Source of the DNA: Selaginella moellendorffii
Lineage: Eukaryota; Streptophyta; Lycopodiopsida; Selaginellales; Selaginellaceae
Assembly (NCBI RefSeq): GCF_000143415.4
Contig: NW_003314282.1
Coordinates: 164,188-228,187, forward strand
DNA length: 64,000 nucleotides
Direction: 5' to 3'
Shown here one piece after another: positions 11,001 through 21,120 of this stretch. Made by a program: the position numbers and the translations under genes. The notes below the pieces were generated by a model. That model saw only the letters and a program-made list of their open reading frames with translations. It did not search any database and was not told the origin of the DNA. Every line of letters begins with the position of its first letter. The stretch's first letter is position 1.

Positions 11001-11188
11001 AGGCTGCCACATTTTGCGTACATGTTTACCAGAGTGGTGGCGACAAAGATGTTTGTTTCCATACCCGTTTGGATGGCATCAGCGTGAGCAGTTCTTCCAT
11101 GCTCCAAGTTTTTGGCAGCGGAGCAATCTTTGAGCCGTGCAAGGAGCCGCGAGATTTTTGGATCGAACCTTGACGTGTTGGCACGCAT
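8033..11188 (-). CDS. Large intronless PPR protein with C-terminal E-like segment
   Basis: This single exon encodes 1051 residues. Repeats of about 35 residues run through the protein, recognisable by repeated MYAKCGSL-like, VSWTTLIAGYSENR-like and CSPNxxxYVAALKAC-like segments, so it is a PLS-type PPR protein. These bind single-stranded organellar RNA in plastids or mitochondria, one repeat per nucleotide. The C-terminus has an E-like segment (LLGACHKWRDVKHG, LDPENSAAYDLMSNIYMS) but stops before any E+ or DYW cytidine-deaminase domain. Unusual charged inserts such as KEEGTEIYGKLVKRKSLE separate repeats. I start at the ATG at 11188, because the codon before it is GTG. It is head to head with an NTPase pseudogene 233 bp away. 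A decayed duplicate is at 33785-36290. The target RNA is unknown. Confidence 0.9.
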   Translation of the reverse strand: MRANTSRFDPKISRLLARLKDCSAAKNLEHGRTAHADAIQTGMETNIFVATTLVNMYAKCGSLADARKIFDKLPHDDVVPWNALVLGYADNDQGELALDLFSRMRPEGCSPNCLSYVAALKACSCLASREEAREAHGPSGKVLVRFASLEKAREIHREVDSFGGCQDLDIKLPNTLISVYAKCGSLVDAFQVFQRMPSHSLVSWTVLILGYAENGQGEVALSLFATMKSKGCDPDCRTFVAAIRACTSLAAKEEFKLLSQEKLVKVAALEKGREVYVQAVESGSSDKDIFVANAALDMFLKCGSLEDARQVFERIQRPDVVSWTTLIAGYSENREPELALELFQRMQLQRCSPNGQALVAVVKACIALAAMETGQKIDGKVVKTQSLEKGMAIHAMAVSQFYYDADVFLASSLVEMYARCGSLLDARKVFDRIVSHDSVLWTALVLGYADNGEEEIALELFRCMNSRRCTPDCRTYVAALKACAGKAAREEGTEIYGKLVKRKSLEVAAVLHAEVAERGLETDVFVASSLVDLYAKCWSMVEARRVFDRIPRHRRDVVLWTALTLGHAENGEEGVALDLVGEMQSQGSVPNWLTFVAALKACTGLAGKERELGNHGKKKFAALERGRDVHSQAVKCCCDSNVFVASSLIDMYAHCGSMEEARRVFLGGAAPQHLVSWTSLVLGYARNGEEALALEAFTGLRPQGCVPDTRAIVAALKACIGLAEKEDGIQVDRNFVKLAALEKGMAVHSEAAAKCPGDLKNTFVASSLIDFYVKCGSMGDARRVFDTMPDLGLVLWSTLMLGYADDGEGDIALELYKLVDKNYTPDAQTLAAALTACARVVSLQAGKEIHSEIYRRGLEGDGVLATCLVDFYGKCGRTEEAQLVFDSRQGSWDVVTWTSLIAGYSRVGDTKVVFERFGAMVDEGLGPNHVTFVSVLTVCSRAGLVEKGRSVFAAMESRYGVKPSEEHYVCMVDLLGRARMLEEALEVVESRPRSGMAWMVLLGACHKWRDVKHGRIAFEALVVLDPENSAAYDLMSNIYMSFGKNFKFRKN

Positions 11189-11421
11189 CACTTGTGTGTA
11201 GACTTCCGCTCCTCACGAGGAGAATAGAAAGCAAGAAATGGTGAGTGGGTGGAAGAAAAGATTAGAACAGTTTAACTTACAGTTGGTGGAATGGGAGGAA
11301 ATGCAAGTGATTGAAACCATCGACACATCTTGATCCACATTTGGTCCGTGGCACAAGACGCGCCTCTCTTGCCCCGACAAACCCTAAAACTTGCCAATCG
11401 TGCGCTCTTTCTAGGGCTTTT
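11189..11421. promoter_or_regulatory. Divergent intergenic region between PPR gene 1 and the NTPase pseudogene
   Basis: Only 233 bp separate the PPR start codon (minus) from the NTPase start codon (plus), so both promoters must lie here or overlap the genes. The PPR-proximal part is also present upstream of PPR copy 2 (36291-36390). The last about 20 bases before the NTPase ATG (TTTCTAGGGCTTTTG) recur before the intact NTPase at 25799. No convincing TATA box was seen. The promoter role is inferred from layout. Confidence 0.4.
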
Positions 11422-13287
11422 GATGGCGGGCGACGAGTCCCTGCTGCGCGATTGGATCGATCGGCGTCCAGACTACTCCACTCCTGCGAAGCGCAAGCTG
11501 GTGGAGGCAGTGGAGTCGCAGCTCTTGTTCTCTGTCAAGGATTTGAGGCAACCTCGTGCCAGGGCTCGATTACCGCCATGCCGAGATGTCAGCGGCGGGC
11601 ATGTTCGGCAACGCTCGCTCCGATGCAGTGCTGCGGCGCGTGCGGAGCGGATTCCATCGCAGCGCTTCCAAGCGTGGACTTCGCGGAGGTGAAAGTGTTT
11701 GACAAGCTGCCATGGCCGAGCTTGCAGCCCAGGGTGCCGTGCGTTCCGTCAGAGGCTGATGGCATCTGGCTTGTGGGGCGCCCAGTCTTCAAAGAGATCC
11801 TGGACAGATTCGCGGCGAGCAAGGACGATGTGATAGACTTGGACGGGAATGTCGGCTCGGGGAAAACTTACCTCTTGCTCATGCTAGCTTTGCATTGTCT
11901 CCACACGTTCTCACCAGCAGCAAGGAAGTCGCGGCTGGTTTGCATCTTTAGCATGCCAGACAACAATCCCGACTTGCTGACGGCGATCAGGGAGGCTCTC
12001 TTGGTGGCCTTTGCGGATGATGCTCCGACGTGCAACTGGCTGTGCTACATTGAGGACTGGAAGGAGATGATGGAGGTGGTGTCATGGTTGAAACACACCA
12101 ACGATCTGTTCTTCGTTGTCGACGAGTACGATGTTTTGGACAGCAGGGCCTCGAACAGCTCCCTTATGGACATGTGGCTTGCTTTGAAAGCCCTCGAGGA
12201 AAGCTCAACCTGCTTGCATGGTGGCTCGACAAGGCGGAACGAGGCCTATGCCAGGGTTTTCAAGACCACTCACAACAGAAACTACCACTGCAAGTACACA
12301 GCCTTCACGCCCGAGGAGACGAAGCAGTGCGTCACCTGGAAGGGCTTGCCATCCGAGCCTGGTGAAATGCAGGCATTGACGGGAGGTTTGCCACTCATGG
12401 TGCGTGTTTTCGTGGATTGCTATGTCGCAGCGGCGACTTCTGCAGATTGTGAGGGCGAGGAGGTTGAACAGCAATGAAGGACTGTTGAACAGTGGGTGAC
12501 GGAGATAGCGGCCTTGAAACATGTCAGGAGGAGAATAGCGGTGGCTGCGCTATCGGATCTGATAGCTGGCAGAGGCAGGATCGACTCTGATAGTTTTGAT
12601 CCTCGGTGGATTGTACAAAATGGGGACAAGTTTGCGCTGGTTTCTGATCTTACCAAGGCAATGGTTGTGACTGCCGTTGGAATGCATTTGGATAAGGCAG
12701 ATGGAGATGCCTTGATGATGAAAGTGGCAGAGCAGCTCATTGAAGAATGCATGGCCGCACACCTTGCACCGTTGCCAGTTGAACTCATGGTGGAAAGGAT
12801 TGTAATCCACATCGCGAAACAGTGGGGCATGGGGCCATTGAAGGGAAAGAAGATTGAAGCTTTTCATTATTTTGGCTTGAATTTGGGACCAGTCCTAATG
12901 CACTCGCCAACAACTTCTATCCCCAGCAGCTGGCAACGCTGCTGTGTTGACTTTGTGACTCGAAGAGTGGAAAATGATCTGCTCTTCATTGACGTGTTTC
13001 GAGTTTCTGTTGGGCCACAAAAAAGGATCACAAAATGGCAAAGTGTGGACAAGTTCTTCAAGCCTGAGAACATGGGTCTTTATACAGCTGGTTATGATGT
13101 GGAAGATATCAGATGGGGTTTTCACTGGATTGGTCCAGAGGGTGGTAAGCCAGACTGGTTTCCCTCAAGGTGGTCGTCTGCTGGTGGTGTTAACTATAAC
13201 GAAACATACATTGTGCTCTCTGCCGTGGCACATCCCCAAGAGGTTGATGGATTTTTTATCAAAGCACTAGAAGCTGTTGTGATATGA
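11422..13287 (+). pseudogene. P-loop NTPase/putative nuclease family, broken copy 1
   Basis: This copy aligns end to end with the intact gene at 25799-27718. Relative to it there is an 11-bp deletion near 11585 and a 5-bp deletion near 11667, which shift the N-terminal frame out; a 12-bp loss near 11910; a 27-bp in-frame loss near 12455; and a CGA-to-TGA nonsense change ending the NTPase part at 12477. The Walker A (GNVGSGKT), Walker B-like (FFVVDEYD) and TGGLP motifs survive in the frame 11656-12477, and the C-terminal half is open to 13287. A shortened product from an internal ATG cannot be excluded, but a full-length protein cannot be made. Confidence 0.8.
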
Positions 13288-13404
13288 TCTTGAGCTGAGA
13301 TTAAACTCAGGAATAAAGATTTGTCCATCTCTACATTGAAGTCATGGTTCAATATGTTAACACACGCTTATTTGCTGATTTTAGAATATTCTAATGTTTT
13401 TTAT

Positions 13405-13535
13405 GCTTCTCTAGACTTCTTGACAGCCTTTCCATCTATCTTCAGCCCGGTTTCAAGCTTTTGTCACCGCCACGAAGGCTTGTCCATTCGGAGAGCATCG
13501 TTGGAGTTGCATGTGTTTCTGGCTTGTAGAATTTG
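13405..13535 (-). pseudogene. PPR gene fragment downstream of NTPase copy 1
   Basis: This short piece matches part of PPR gene 1 (10060-10165), for example CTTTCCATCTATCTTC, CAGCCCGGTTTC and TTCGGAGAGCATCG. The same junction between NTPase 3' flank and PPR fragment exists after NTPase copy 2 (27835 onwards). The two NTPase copies were therefore duplicated with this chimaeric 3' flank already in place. Confidence 0.75.
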
Positions 13536-13869
13536 GGATTTTAGTTTAGATTTAACTTTTTCATTGTCTAAATCTCCCTTTTCTTATTGTTTTTCTCAAC
13601 TTTTTTCTTTCTTTTTTATTTATTATTTATTTGTTTCCTCCTCTTTTAACTCTAGAGTAGCAATTTGTGCAATTTTTTGATGCTATGTAGTTGTAGTTGA
13701 ACAATCCGACTCAATTAATAGCAGTATTCATAGCGCATGGTACAACTCTTTTTGTGTTTGCTACCAATCCTCACATTTGGCTAAAGTTCTTTTGTGGGAA
13801 TCTTGGGAATGATGTGTACCATTGATTCAATCATTTCACAGTTATTGCCACATATCATTTTTGGGATAA
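13536..13869. other. Pyrimidine-rich non-coding stretch before the chromovirus
   Basis: A T/C-rich tract at about 13555-13650 is followed by AT-rich sequence up to the target duplication GATAA (13865-13869). The final codons before the insertion can be read in frame with the gag-like sequence that resumes at 22445 (HFWDN then AQHLHEF), with a stop further upstream. This stretch may therefore hold the interrupted 5' part of another gypsy gag. Weak evidence. Confidence 0.35.
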
Positions 13870-14789
13870 TGTTGTAAATGTGACTTCGGGTATTAAAAGA
13901 TGCTTGTCTGCCAGTCCTTACGGACACTCTCTCCTTACTGCCATGATGGCAAGAGGTCAGTACTGTTGGTTCCCTTTATTGGCCCCTTTTGTCCAAGTGT
14001 TAGTAAATTAGACTTAGCATTTGTACTTGGCCGGATGAGCATAAGGACGGAATTCCTAAGGGTTCTTGCCAAGCCAGTGCAAGATATAGCAAAAGAGAAC
14101 TAAAAAGCTGGGCCAAGTATGCTTGGCCAAATAGACACTTGCGTATTGAGACTAGTCCCTCAATATCGCTAGATGATAGCTTACTGTGTCTGCCAAACAC
14201 CCTTGCTATCATGCCCTTTATATTAGTCTTATTTCGGTTCCAAATGCTAATTATGGAAAGTGTCAAGATTTGCTCATTTGGCATATCTACAGAATGTAGA
14301 TATCGGCCTGAACACAATGGTGTTCGTTTCATGTCCAAATTCACAATCTAAAAACATTCCATATTTAATAAGTTTCGAGCTTGTCCCAAATACTAACTCC
14401 TAATACTAAGGGAGGTTTGGGGTGAAAGCCCAAAGCATGTGTTCCTCAAGGGGGGGGGGGGGGGGGGGGGGCTATGGGGGGTTTCAAAAGTATAGTAAGG
14501 ATAGTGGTTGGAATGCATGTCCGACCACCTAAGACATTAATTTGGCTCCCACTGGGTTGTGTTGCTCGTTGTTCTGCATCTGGCTTGGGTCTAAGCCCAA
14601 GCTCCACACTGCTCTAGTTGGTGGGGTACCCTCCTCCTTGTTTTAGGCCACTAGTATGTCAAAATTGTGCCGACACCATTTTGTGTGTAGGTGCTGGATA
14701 TGGGGAGCTGGTGCTCATGGGATTGTACTGGACCCTCGTTTTGTAGCGCAACGGGCTTGGAGTTCGGCTTCAAATTCAGGTGCGCTACA
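13870..14789 (+). repeat. G1 5' LTR
   Basis: This LTR is 920 bp. Compared with the 3' LTR it has a 207-bp extra block (14292-14498) with a run of 22 G (14450-14471), and a 79-bp block (14060-14138) in inverted orientation. Otherwise the two align well, including GATGCTTGTCKGCCAGTCC and the end GGCTTGGAGTTCGGC. LTRs are identical when an element inserts, so these differences arose later or by exchange with other copies. Confidence 0.9.
14060..14138. other. 79-bp block inverted relative to the other G1 LTR
   Basis: The reverse complement of 14060-14138 matches 21911-21989 over its whole length with few mismatches, while flanking bases on both sides (GGACGGAATTCCTAA before, GCRTATTGAGACTAG after) align in the normal direction. 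Each block contains the near-palindrome GGCCAAGTATGCTTGGCC. Which orientation is ancestral cannot be told from two copies. Confidence 0.85.
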
Positions 14790-14791
14790 TT

Positions 14792-14802
14792 TGGTATTAG
14801 AG
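14792..14802 (+). other. Primer binding site of G1 (initiator Met tRNA type)
   Basis: TGGTATTAGAG lies two bases after the 5' LTR. The plant initiator methionine tRNA 3' end pairs with TGGTATCAGAG, so there is one mismatch. This marks the start of minus-strand DNA synthesis and fixes the element's direction. Confidence 0.85.
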
Positions 14803-14980
14803 AAATTGTCTCAGCGATTCCTATCCAACTTTTGTCAGATTTTCTGACTCAAGTTGCATACGCAGAGACTTTTCTAGTAGATCCAAAGCGACCTGTGTAG
14901 GATTAGTTGGATTGCACCATTCGGTAAGAACGTTGTATGCATGTTCATTTACTGATAGAGGCATGCATGCAGCTAGCGGG

Positions 14981-16610
14981 ATGGTGAAAAGGAACCGTGC
15001 TGATGACGCTGAAACATCTAGACGAGCAAATTGAGAGGAGGAAACTCCTAGTAGAGATGTTGCGGAAGAGGCTGAGGCCAAGTTAGAAGAGGAAGAGCTA
15101 GATGCTGTGGCATTGTAGTGTACGGCTCAGGAAGTCGAGATTTAGAATTTGCGAAAGGAGATTCGCAAATTGAAGGAGAACAAAAAGAGGAAGAAAGAAG
15201 CTGAGGCAGCTAAACCAGCTAAGCCTAAGCAACCGGACTCCTCTTCAAGTTCTGAGGACGATGAAGTTCTGCAACCACCCCCGATTGCATGAGTTTCAAA
15301 GTTCAAGCCTCCGAAACCACCCAACTTTAGAGGCATGCGGGACTATCAAGTTTTGGAAGACTGGGTCTACGATATGGAAAACTATTTCATAGTGGCAGAT
15401 GTAAATGATCGTACGAAAGTTGCGTGCATGCAGTCCTTTCTCACTGATCATGCCAAAACTTGGTGGCACCAAATGTGTGCTGAAAAAGGGCAAACTAGAA
15501 GTTGGACTAAGATGCGGTCTCGTATCTGTAAGGAATACTTGCCGGACGATCTTGGTCTGAGACTTTGCGCGGAGCTGCGGCGGTTAAAGCAGTGAGGGGA
15601 CCTCATGCATTACGTTAATGCGTTTGCTCAGAAGCGCATTATGATTGCAAATATGAATGACAAAGATGCTCGGAGTTATTTCCTGGAAGGTTCACTTTCT
15701 TGCAATGAGATTTTGAAGTTTAAGCTAAAGACGTATCTAGAGTGTAAGGAGGCAGCACAGCAAGTTGCCTTTAGTCACTCGCTTATGGAACAATATCAGC
15801 AACCGTATGCTGGTAACTCGGATAAGAATAAGAATTCTGGGAATAAACAAGGTGACCGGAAACAGAGGGTGGAAGGTAGGTTCCGCTCTGGAGGCTCACA
15901 AGCAACAATTAACAAAGGTGGTGGTGGTTGGAGACCACAAGCATCTTCTTCTGGTCCTAGGCCCTCTGCTCCTCCTCCTAGTGGGTACAAGCAGCAGCAA
16001 CTTGCAAAACCTGCTCCTAGCAGAACAAGTAGTGTAGGTCATTGCTTCCATTGTGGAGAGTCAGGACATAGGTCCTCAGAATGTCCTAACAAGCATAAGA
16101 CAAGGTCTCGTGTTAATGTCATGAGGGAAGACGGTGGTGGTGAAGCTGAAGACGTTGACGAGCTGGTCAATGCAGACTATGAGGAAGAGGAGCTGAGTTA
16201 CTTTCATTGCTTTCCTCAAGCTTTTCTCGCAGTCAATGCAAACACTAATCCATTGATGTATTTGGTAGGCTTTGTCCGTAGACACCGAATCCGAGTGATG
16301 ATTGATACAAGAGTTACACACAGTGTGATATCCGAAGACTTAGTTAAGTTGTTAGGATTAAATGCTAAGCAAATGTCACCTATGCACTTCCGGTTTGCGG
16401 AAGGTGGGCAAGTAGCCAAAAAGTTTGTGAGTGATGTTCCAATAAAGATATCCAAGTGGAAAGAAAGAGTGGACTTGGTAGTGTTGAAAATACAAGATTT
16501 TCAGATGGTGTTTGGTATGGATTTCTTCAACAAATACATAAAAGGGATTTATGGTGCTGGACAAAGTCATATCACATTGAAGTCAGAAGGATGTCCTGAT
16601 ATGTCCTTTT
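14981..16610 (+). pseudogene. G1 gag and protease (broken)
   Basis: A plausible gag ATG is at 14981 and soon meets a stop (about 15029). The capsid region is at 15335-15595 (WVYDMENYFI, WWHQM, RRLKQ then a stop) and continues in the same frame after 15605. A CCHC zinc knuckle (C-x2-C-x4-H-x4-C, CFHCGESGHRSSEC) is at 16044-16084. The aspartic protease active site at about 16301 reads IDTRVTHSVIS, where active enzymes have DTG or DSG, so the catalytic triad is damaged. Protease flap and later strands follow to FGMDFF. An in-frame TAG at 16610-16612 separates this from reverse transcriptase. Gag packages RNA; protease cleaves the polyprotein. Confidence 0.85.
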
Positions 16611-16612
16611 AG

Positions 16613-18630
16613 TTGCAAAAGCGCTCCTCAAAGGATTGGGATGCTAAGTTCCTGACTGCGAGAGCCGCTCAAAAAGCAGCTAAGAAGGGATGTCAAACCT
16701 TTTGGGTTCAAGTGATGGAAGCTGAGGGTATGGGTGACTTGGTTCAAATTGGCGACGGGGTTGATCCTGTACCAAAGAAAATATTGGAGTTATTGGCGAG
16801 GAATCAGGATATCTTCCCGACGGATTTGCCATCAGGGCCACCTCCTAGCCATGAGGTTGATCATCGGATTGAGGTTATACCGGGTTCTAAACCACCTACA
16901 AAAGCTCCATATCGGTTGAATATCAAGGAGATGGCTGAACTCAAGAAGCAACTCATGGAGCTTCTTGACAAAGGTCATATCCGACCAAGCAAGTCACGTT
17001 ATGGAGCGCTGGTCCTTTTTGTTATGAAAAAGGATGGAACCATGAGGATGTGTATCGACTATCGATCACTCAACAAGATCACGGTCAAGAATAGTTATCC
17101 TTTGCCCCACATTGATGACTTGTTTAACCAACTCTTAAAGGCTAAGTATTTTACACGACTTGATTTGCTGTCCGGGTATCATCAGATACAGGTGGATGGT
17201 GGATCAGGATGTGGAAAAAACAGCCTTTAAGACTCGGTACGGATCTTATGAATTCCTTGTCATGCCGTTCGGGTTATGTAATGCTCCAGCAATGTTCAGC
17301 ACTATCATGGATAGAATATTCAGAGATTATTTGGACACATTTGTTGTCCTATATATAGACGATATTCTAGTCTTCAGCGAAACGTTGGAGGGTCATTTGA
17401 AACACTTAGAGCTGGTGTTTCAGAAGTTGCGCAAACACAAACTGTATGCTAAGGAAAGTAAATGTGCTTTTGGTCAATTGCGCGTAAACTTTCTCGGACA
17501 TATAGTTGGTGCTAGCGTAATTGAGGTTGATCCAAAGAAGGTGGAAGCGGTGAAGTCCTAGGAAGTCCCGACCACTATATCAGATGTTCGTTCCTTTCTC
17601 GGTTTGGCGGGATACTATCGTAAGTTTGTCCGCAATTTTGCAAGAATTGCTCTTCAGTTGACTAAGTTGACAAAGAGTAGTATTCCGTTCCATTGGACAC
17701 CAGCTTGTCAGTGTGCTTTTGTACGATTGAAGGAGATCTTGACTATGGTTCCTGTTCTCAGGATCCCAGATCTTGATAAACCCTTCGAAGTGCATTGTGA
17801 TGCGTCTGGCTATGCTATTGGTGCCATGTTACAGCAAGATTGTGACAAAGCGGTTGGTGTTACGCTAAGGCGACATGGTTGTCCCGTTGCATTCTATTCC
17901 AAGAAATAGGATGAAACTCAACGAAAATGGCCAACGCATGAGAAAGAGATGTTTGCTATAGTATCAGCCCTGGAACATTGGAGACACTACTTGGGTGGAC
18001 ATACCAAGGTTTATACAGATAGTAACACACTGAGCTACTTTGCTATGCAGCCTAAGCTTACACCGAAGCAAGCTCAAGCTTGTTAGATATGATATTGAAA
18101 TCATATATAAACCTGGTAAAGACAATATTGTTCCGAATGCATTGAGTCGTCAGGCTCAATTCCGGGCCATATCAGCAATCAGTTTGGACTGGTTGGAGGA
18201 CGTTCGGGCTTCATGTGGAAGTGATCCATTGGCGAAGGCAATCTTATGCTGTGCGGGGTTGTTGAAGCAAAGCCCTGGTAGCGAAGCAGAGAAAGTTGCT
18301 AGTCGCACTAATGCGAAGCTTCACTTCTCAGTTCGGGATGGGCTTATATTCTATAAGCAAGAAAGATTGTATCTTCCCTCTAAGGATCTGCAGCTGTTGT
18401 TTCTGCGGGAACATCATGATGTTCCAGTAGCGGGACATGGTGGACAGCGAAAAACTCTGGCTTCATTGAAAAAGGGATTTTTCTGGTTTGGTATGGAAGG
18501 TGATGTAGCGGAATATGTCCGTTCCTGCCCTATATGCTAGCAATGTAAGCGCAAAATTGAGAAGCAAGCTGGAAAGTTGCAGTGCATTCCCGCACCAGCA
18601 TGGCCATTTCAGAGTGTGACACTTGATTTC
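16613..18630 (+). pseudogene. G1 reverse transcriptase, RNase H and integrase N-terminus (broken)
   Basis: Reverse transcriptase starts with the [15 protein letters not shown] and MCIDYRSLN motifs. A frameshift near 17205 moves it to the frame of 17160-17561, which has [14 protein letters not shown] and the active site [10 protein letters not shown]. RNase H begins near 17795 with HCDASGYAIGAML and continues past a stop at 17908 to YTDSN; a deletion and frameshift near 18060 precede YKPGKDNI. The integrase zinc-binding domain is at 18412-18540 (GHGGQRKT, CPIC then a stop). The core starts VTLDF, where the first catalytic aspartate directly precedes the solo LTR insertion. Confidence 0.9.
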
Positions 18631-20066
18631 TGTAAGCAACTAATTTTTCCATTCTACTTTAGTCATTTAACCACACCTCCGACCACTTGGAGGAGTCTCA
18701 CTCACAACCTCCATAAGTCCTATTTCGGACTTGGGCTTGCTAGCCCCAAGAATGGCATCCCCGCCACTCAACCTTTGCACTTGGTCCAAGTGCTCCATGT
18801 GTCCGATCCCATGACTGACACCCCAAGGTACCACCGACATACTGGCCTGTTACGCTAAGGCAATGCCCATTCACCTTGGTCATACCGGTGGTCTAACACC
18901 ACCTACATCGCAGTCCCGTCTCTCAAAGATTGGGCCATCCATCCATGAGTGACCATCCTATGTCCACTCCTTGGCATCCTTAAGATGCCCACAGACATGG
19001 GGAACAGCCTTCCCCAATATCCCTTTAACAGTCCCCACCAAGATCCTTTTCTGTCCATGGCCGTGTTCACCAAAACTGCCACTAGATCAAGGCCCATAGG
19101 CCCGACCACCAAGTCCCACTGTCCTCTGGGACTTCCTCACCACATGACTGTGTCATTGATCACCACACCAAAGGATCACTGCTCTTCCTTTCCATAGCCT
19201 GGGACTTTGGGACAGCATTTTGGAACACCGTGGCCCTACGCGGGCCTCCTGGGTACTCTCCCCGCCTTCCACCTTTGGGTGCTCTAGCCATGGGCTTAGA
19301 GCGAGGTTTCGTTGAGCCACGTTTGGTATCCAAGTAGGTAGTGCCACCCACACTTGGACTGGGAGCATCGGCTACTCGATCTCCTGGGGGAACTAGAGCC
19401 GGCTCTTGAACACTTCACCAAGCTACCTCGCTTGTCAGTCTGTGTTCACTCTAGTTTTGGACTTCCCAATGGGCAGCTCATCACCCAACACTGGGTACAG
19501 CCTTCCTGGGCCAAACTGACTTTTCCTAGGCCAAACTGGCCTTTCCTGGCCAAACTGGCTCCATTGGGCTCCAACCCCCACACTCTCCCTACTTTACTTT
19601 TGGAACCCCCTGCAGCCCCCCCCGGGGGATGATCGCTTTGGGCTTTCACCCAACTGCCTGCATTAGTATTCAGACTCGGACTCGGTCTCGGTCCCAGTTT
19701 TGGACTCGGACTCGGTCTCGGTCTCGGTTCCCTCTCGGACTCCATCTCGGACTCCATCTCAGACTCCACTTCGGGTCCATCTCGGGTCCATCTCGGACTC
19801 CATCTCAGACTCCACTTCGGGTCCATCTCGGACTCTTCCACGTGTCATGTGTTGGTCCTTTTTTGGTCCCTTTATGGAGCCTTGCTTATTGGTTGCCTCG
19901 TGCTCGCTCCTCGAGCACTTTGTTGGGAGTTCCACTCCCACTCTCGACCTTCCAAGTCGGAGCTTTTAGTCCAAACGTGTTATGCTCGTTTGGCTTTCGC
20001 TTCTGCCACTACCACATGGCACCCTTTCCGGCTCCACATTGGGGCCTAGGGATTTTGTGTCTCACA
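18631..20066. mobile_element. Solo LTR B nested in the G1 integrase
   Basis: This 1436-bp block starts TGTAAGCAAC and ends GTCTCACA. The flanks are ATTTC (18626-18630) and GTTTC (20067-20071), a 5-bp duplication with one mismatch. Removing the block joins LDF to VTCLPKSKSYDTL, a normal gypsy integrase core, so the boundaries are firm. It is the reverse complement of the family at 1554-2769 and 23146-24605. It contains degenerate hexamer repeats (about 19660-19830), approximately 24-bp repeats of CCTAGGCCAAACTGGC type (19505-19560), and the G-tract module (19595-19650). Open frames across it are by-products of the repeats. Confidence 0.92.
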
Positions 20067-20071
20067 GTTTC

Positions 20072-21120
20072 GTCACTTGCTTGCCAAAGTCAAAGAGTTA
20101 TGATACTTTGATGGTGGTTGTGGATTGGTTGTCAAAGATTGCACACTTCATTCCAACTGTGGGAACGGTAAATGCAAAACAAGCAGCAAAGCTCTTTTTC
20201 CATGAAGTAGTGTGGGTTCGTGGTCTTCCTGAAGAAATGATCTCGGATAGAGATTCGAGGTTTACGGGGAAGTTTTGGGGCACACTATTCCAACTGTTTA
20301 GTACCAAGTTAAAATTTAGTATGGCTTATCATCCTCAAACTGATGGGCAGACCAAACATGTGAATGCTCAAGTTGAGGATTATCTGTGGTACTATGTCGC
20401 GGCGGACCAACACGACTAGGTTGAGCATTTGGATACAGCAGAAATCTATTATAACAACACATTTCACATCGCTATAGGCTGTTTTCCATAGGAGATGCTG
20501 CAAGGGAATGCTCGTGGGGTTCCTCAACAGATTGTTGTACCGAAACCAATGACCGAAGTGTTGGTCCCAGCCGTTGAGACTTATGCGAAGCAGCTACGCC
20601 AAGGTTGGTCTCGGGCTACTAAGACGATGGGCAAAGCTCAGGATAGGTATCGACATGATAAAGATCAGCATCGTCGAGATGTATCCTATCAAGTGGGAGA
20701 TCAGGTGTGGCTATCTTCCCGGAACTTGAACATTAAGAGTTCTTTGTCTCGGAAGCTTTTGCCGAGATATGTTGGACCCTATCGGGTGTTTAAATGTCTT
20801 AGTGAGGTATTCTATCAGTTGGATCGGTCTGCGGAGATGTCCAATGTTCATAATGTATTTCATGCCAATTTATTGACTCCTTATACTATGGATATTGCAC
20901 ATCAAAGGGAGATTTGTCCACCACCAGACATTGTGGATGGTGAACTTGAGTATGAAGTAGAGGCTATTTTGGATACACACTAGCTTAAACATGCCAAACG
21001 TCGAGAGTATCTAGTTAAGTGGAAAGGTTACCCAACTTGTGAGTCAACTTTGGAGCCTCTTAGTAATCTTACCCATGCTCGTGAGCTTGTCACGCAGTAT
21101 AAGAATAATAATAAAAAATA
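20072..21120 (+). pseudogene. G1 integrase C-terminal half and chromodomain (broken)
   Basis: After the solo LTR the integrase core resumes (MVVVDWLSKIAHF, MISDRDSRFTG with the second catalytic aspartate, then YHPQTDGQTKHVN). Active enzymes have glutamate where this copy has lysine in QTK, so the catalytic glutamate is lost. A stop at 20417 and another near 20490 follow. The GPY/F-like segment (PRYVGPYRVF) and a C-terminal chromodomain are visible; after a stop at 20981 it continues (REYLVKWKGYP). In chromoviruses this domain reads histone marks and steers insertion into heterochromatin. Confidence 0.88.

Noticed and set aside
8128-11173. Numerous plus-strand frames opposite PPR gene 1
   Set aside because: They are antisense shadows of a GC-rich coding region; only the minus strand shows PPR repeats.
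19446-19841. Open frame with Glu/Ser/Met-rich repeats (minus strand)
   Set aside because: It is a by-product of the hexamer array in solo LTR B; the same array is frame-shifted in the other LTR copies.
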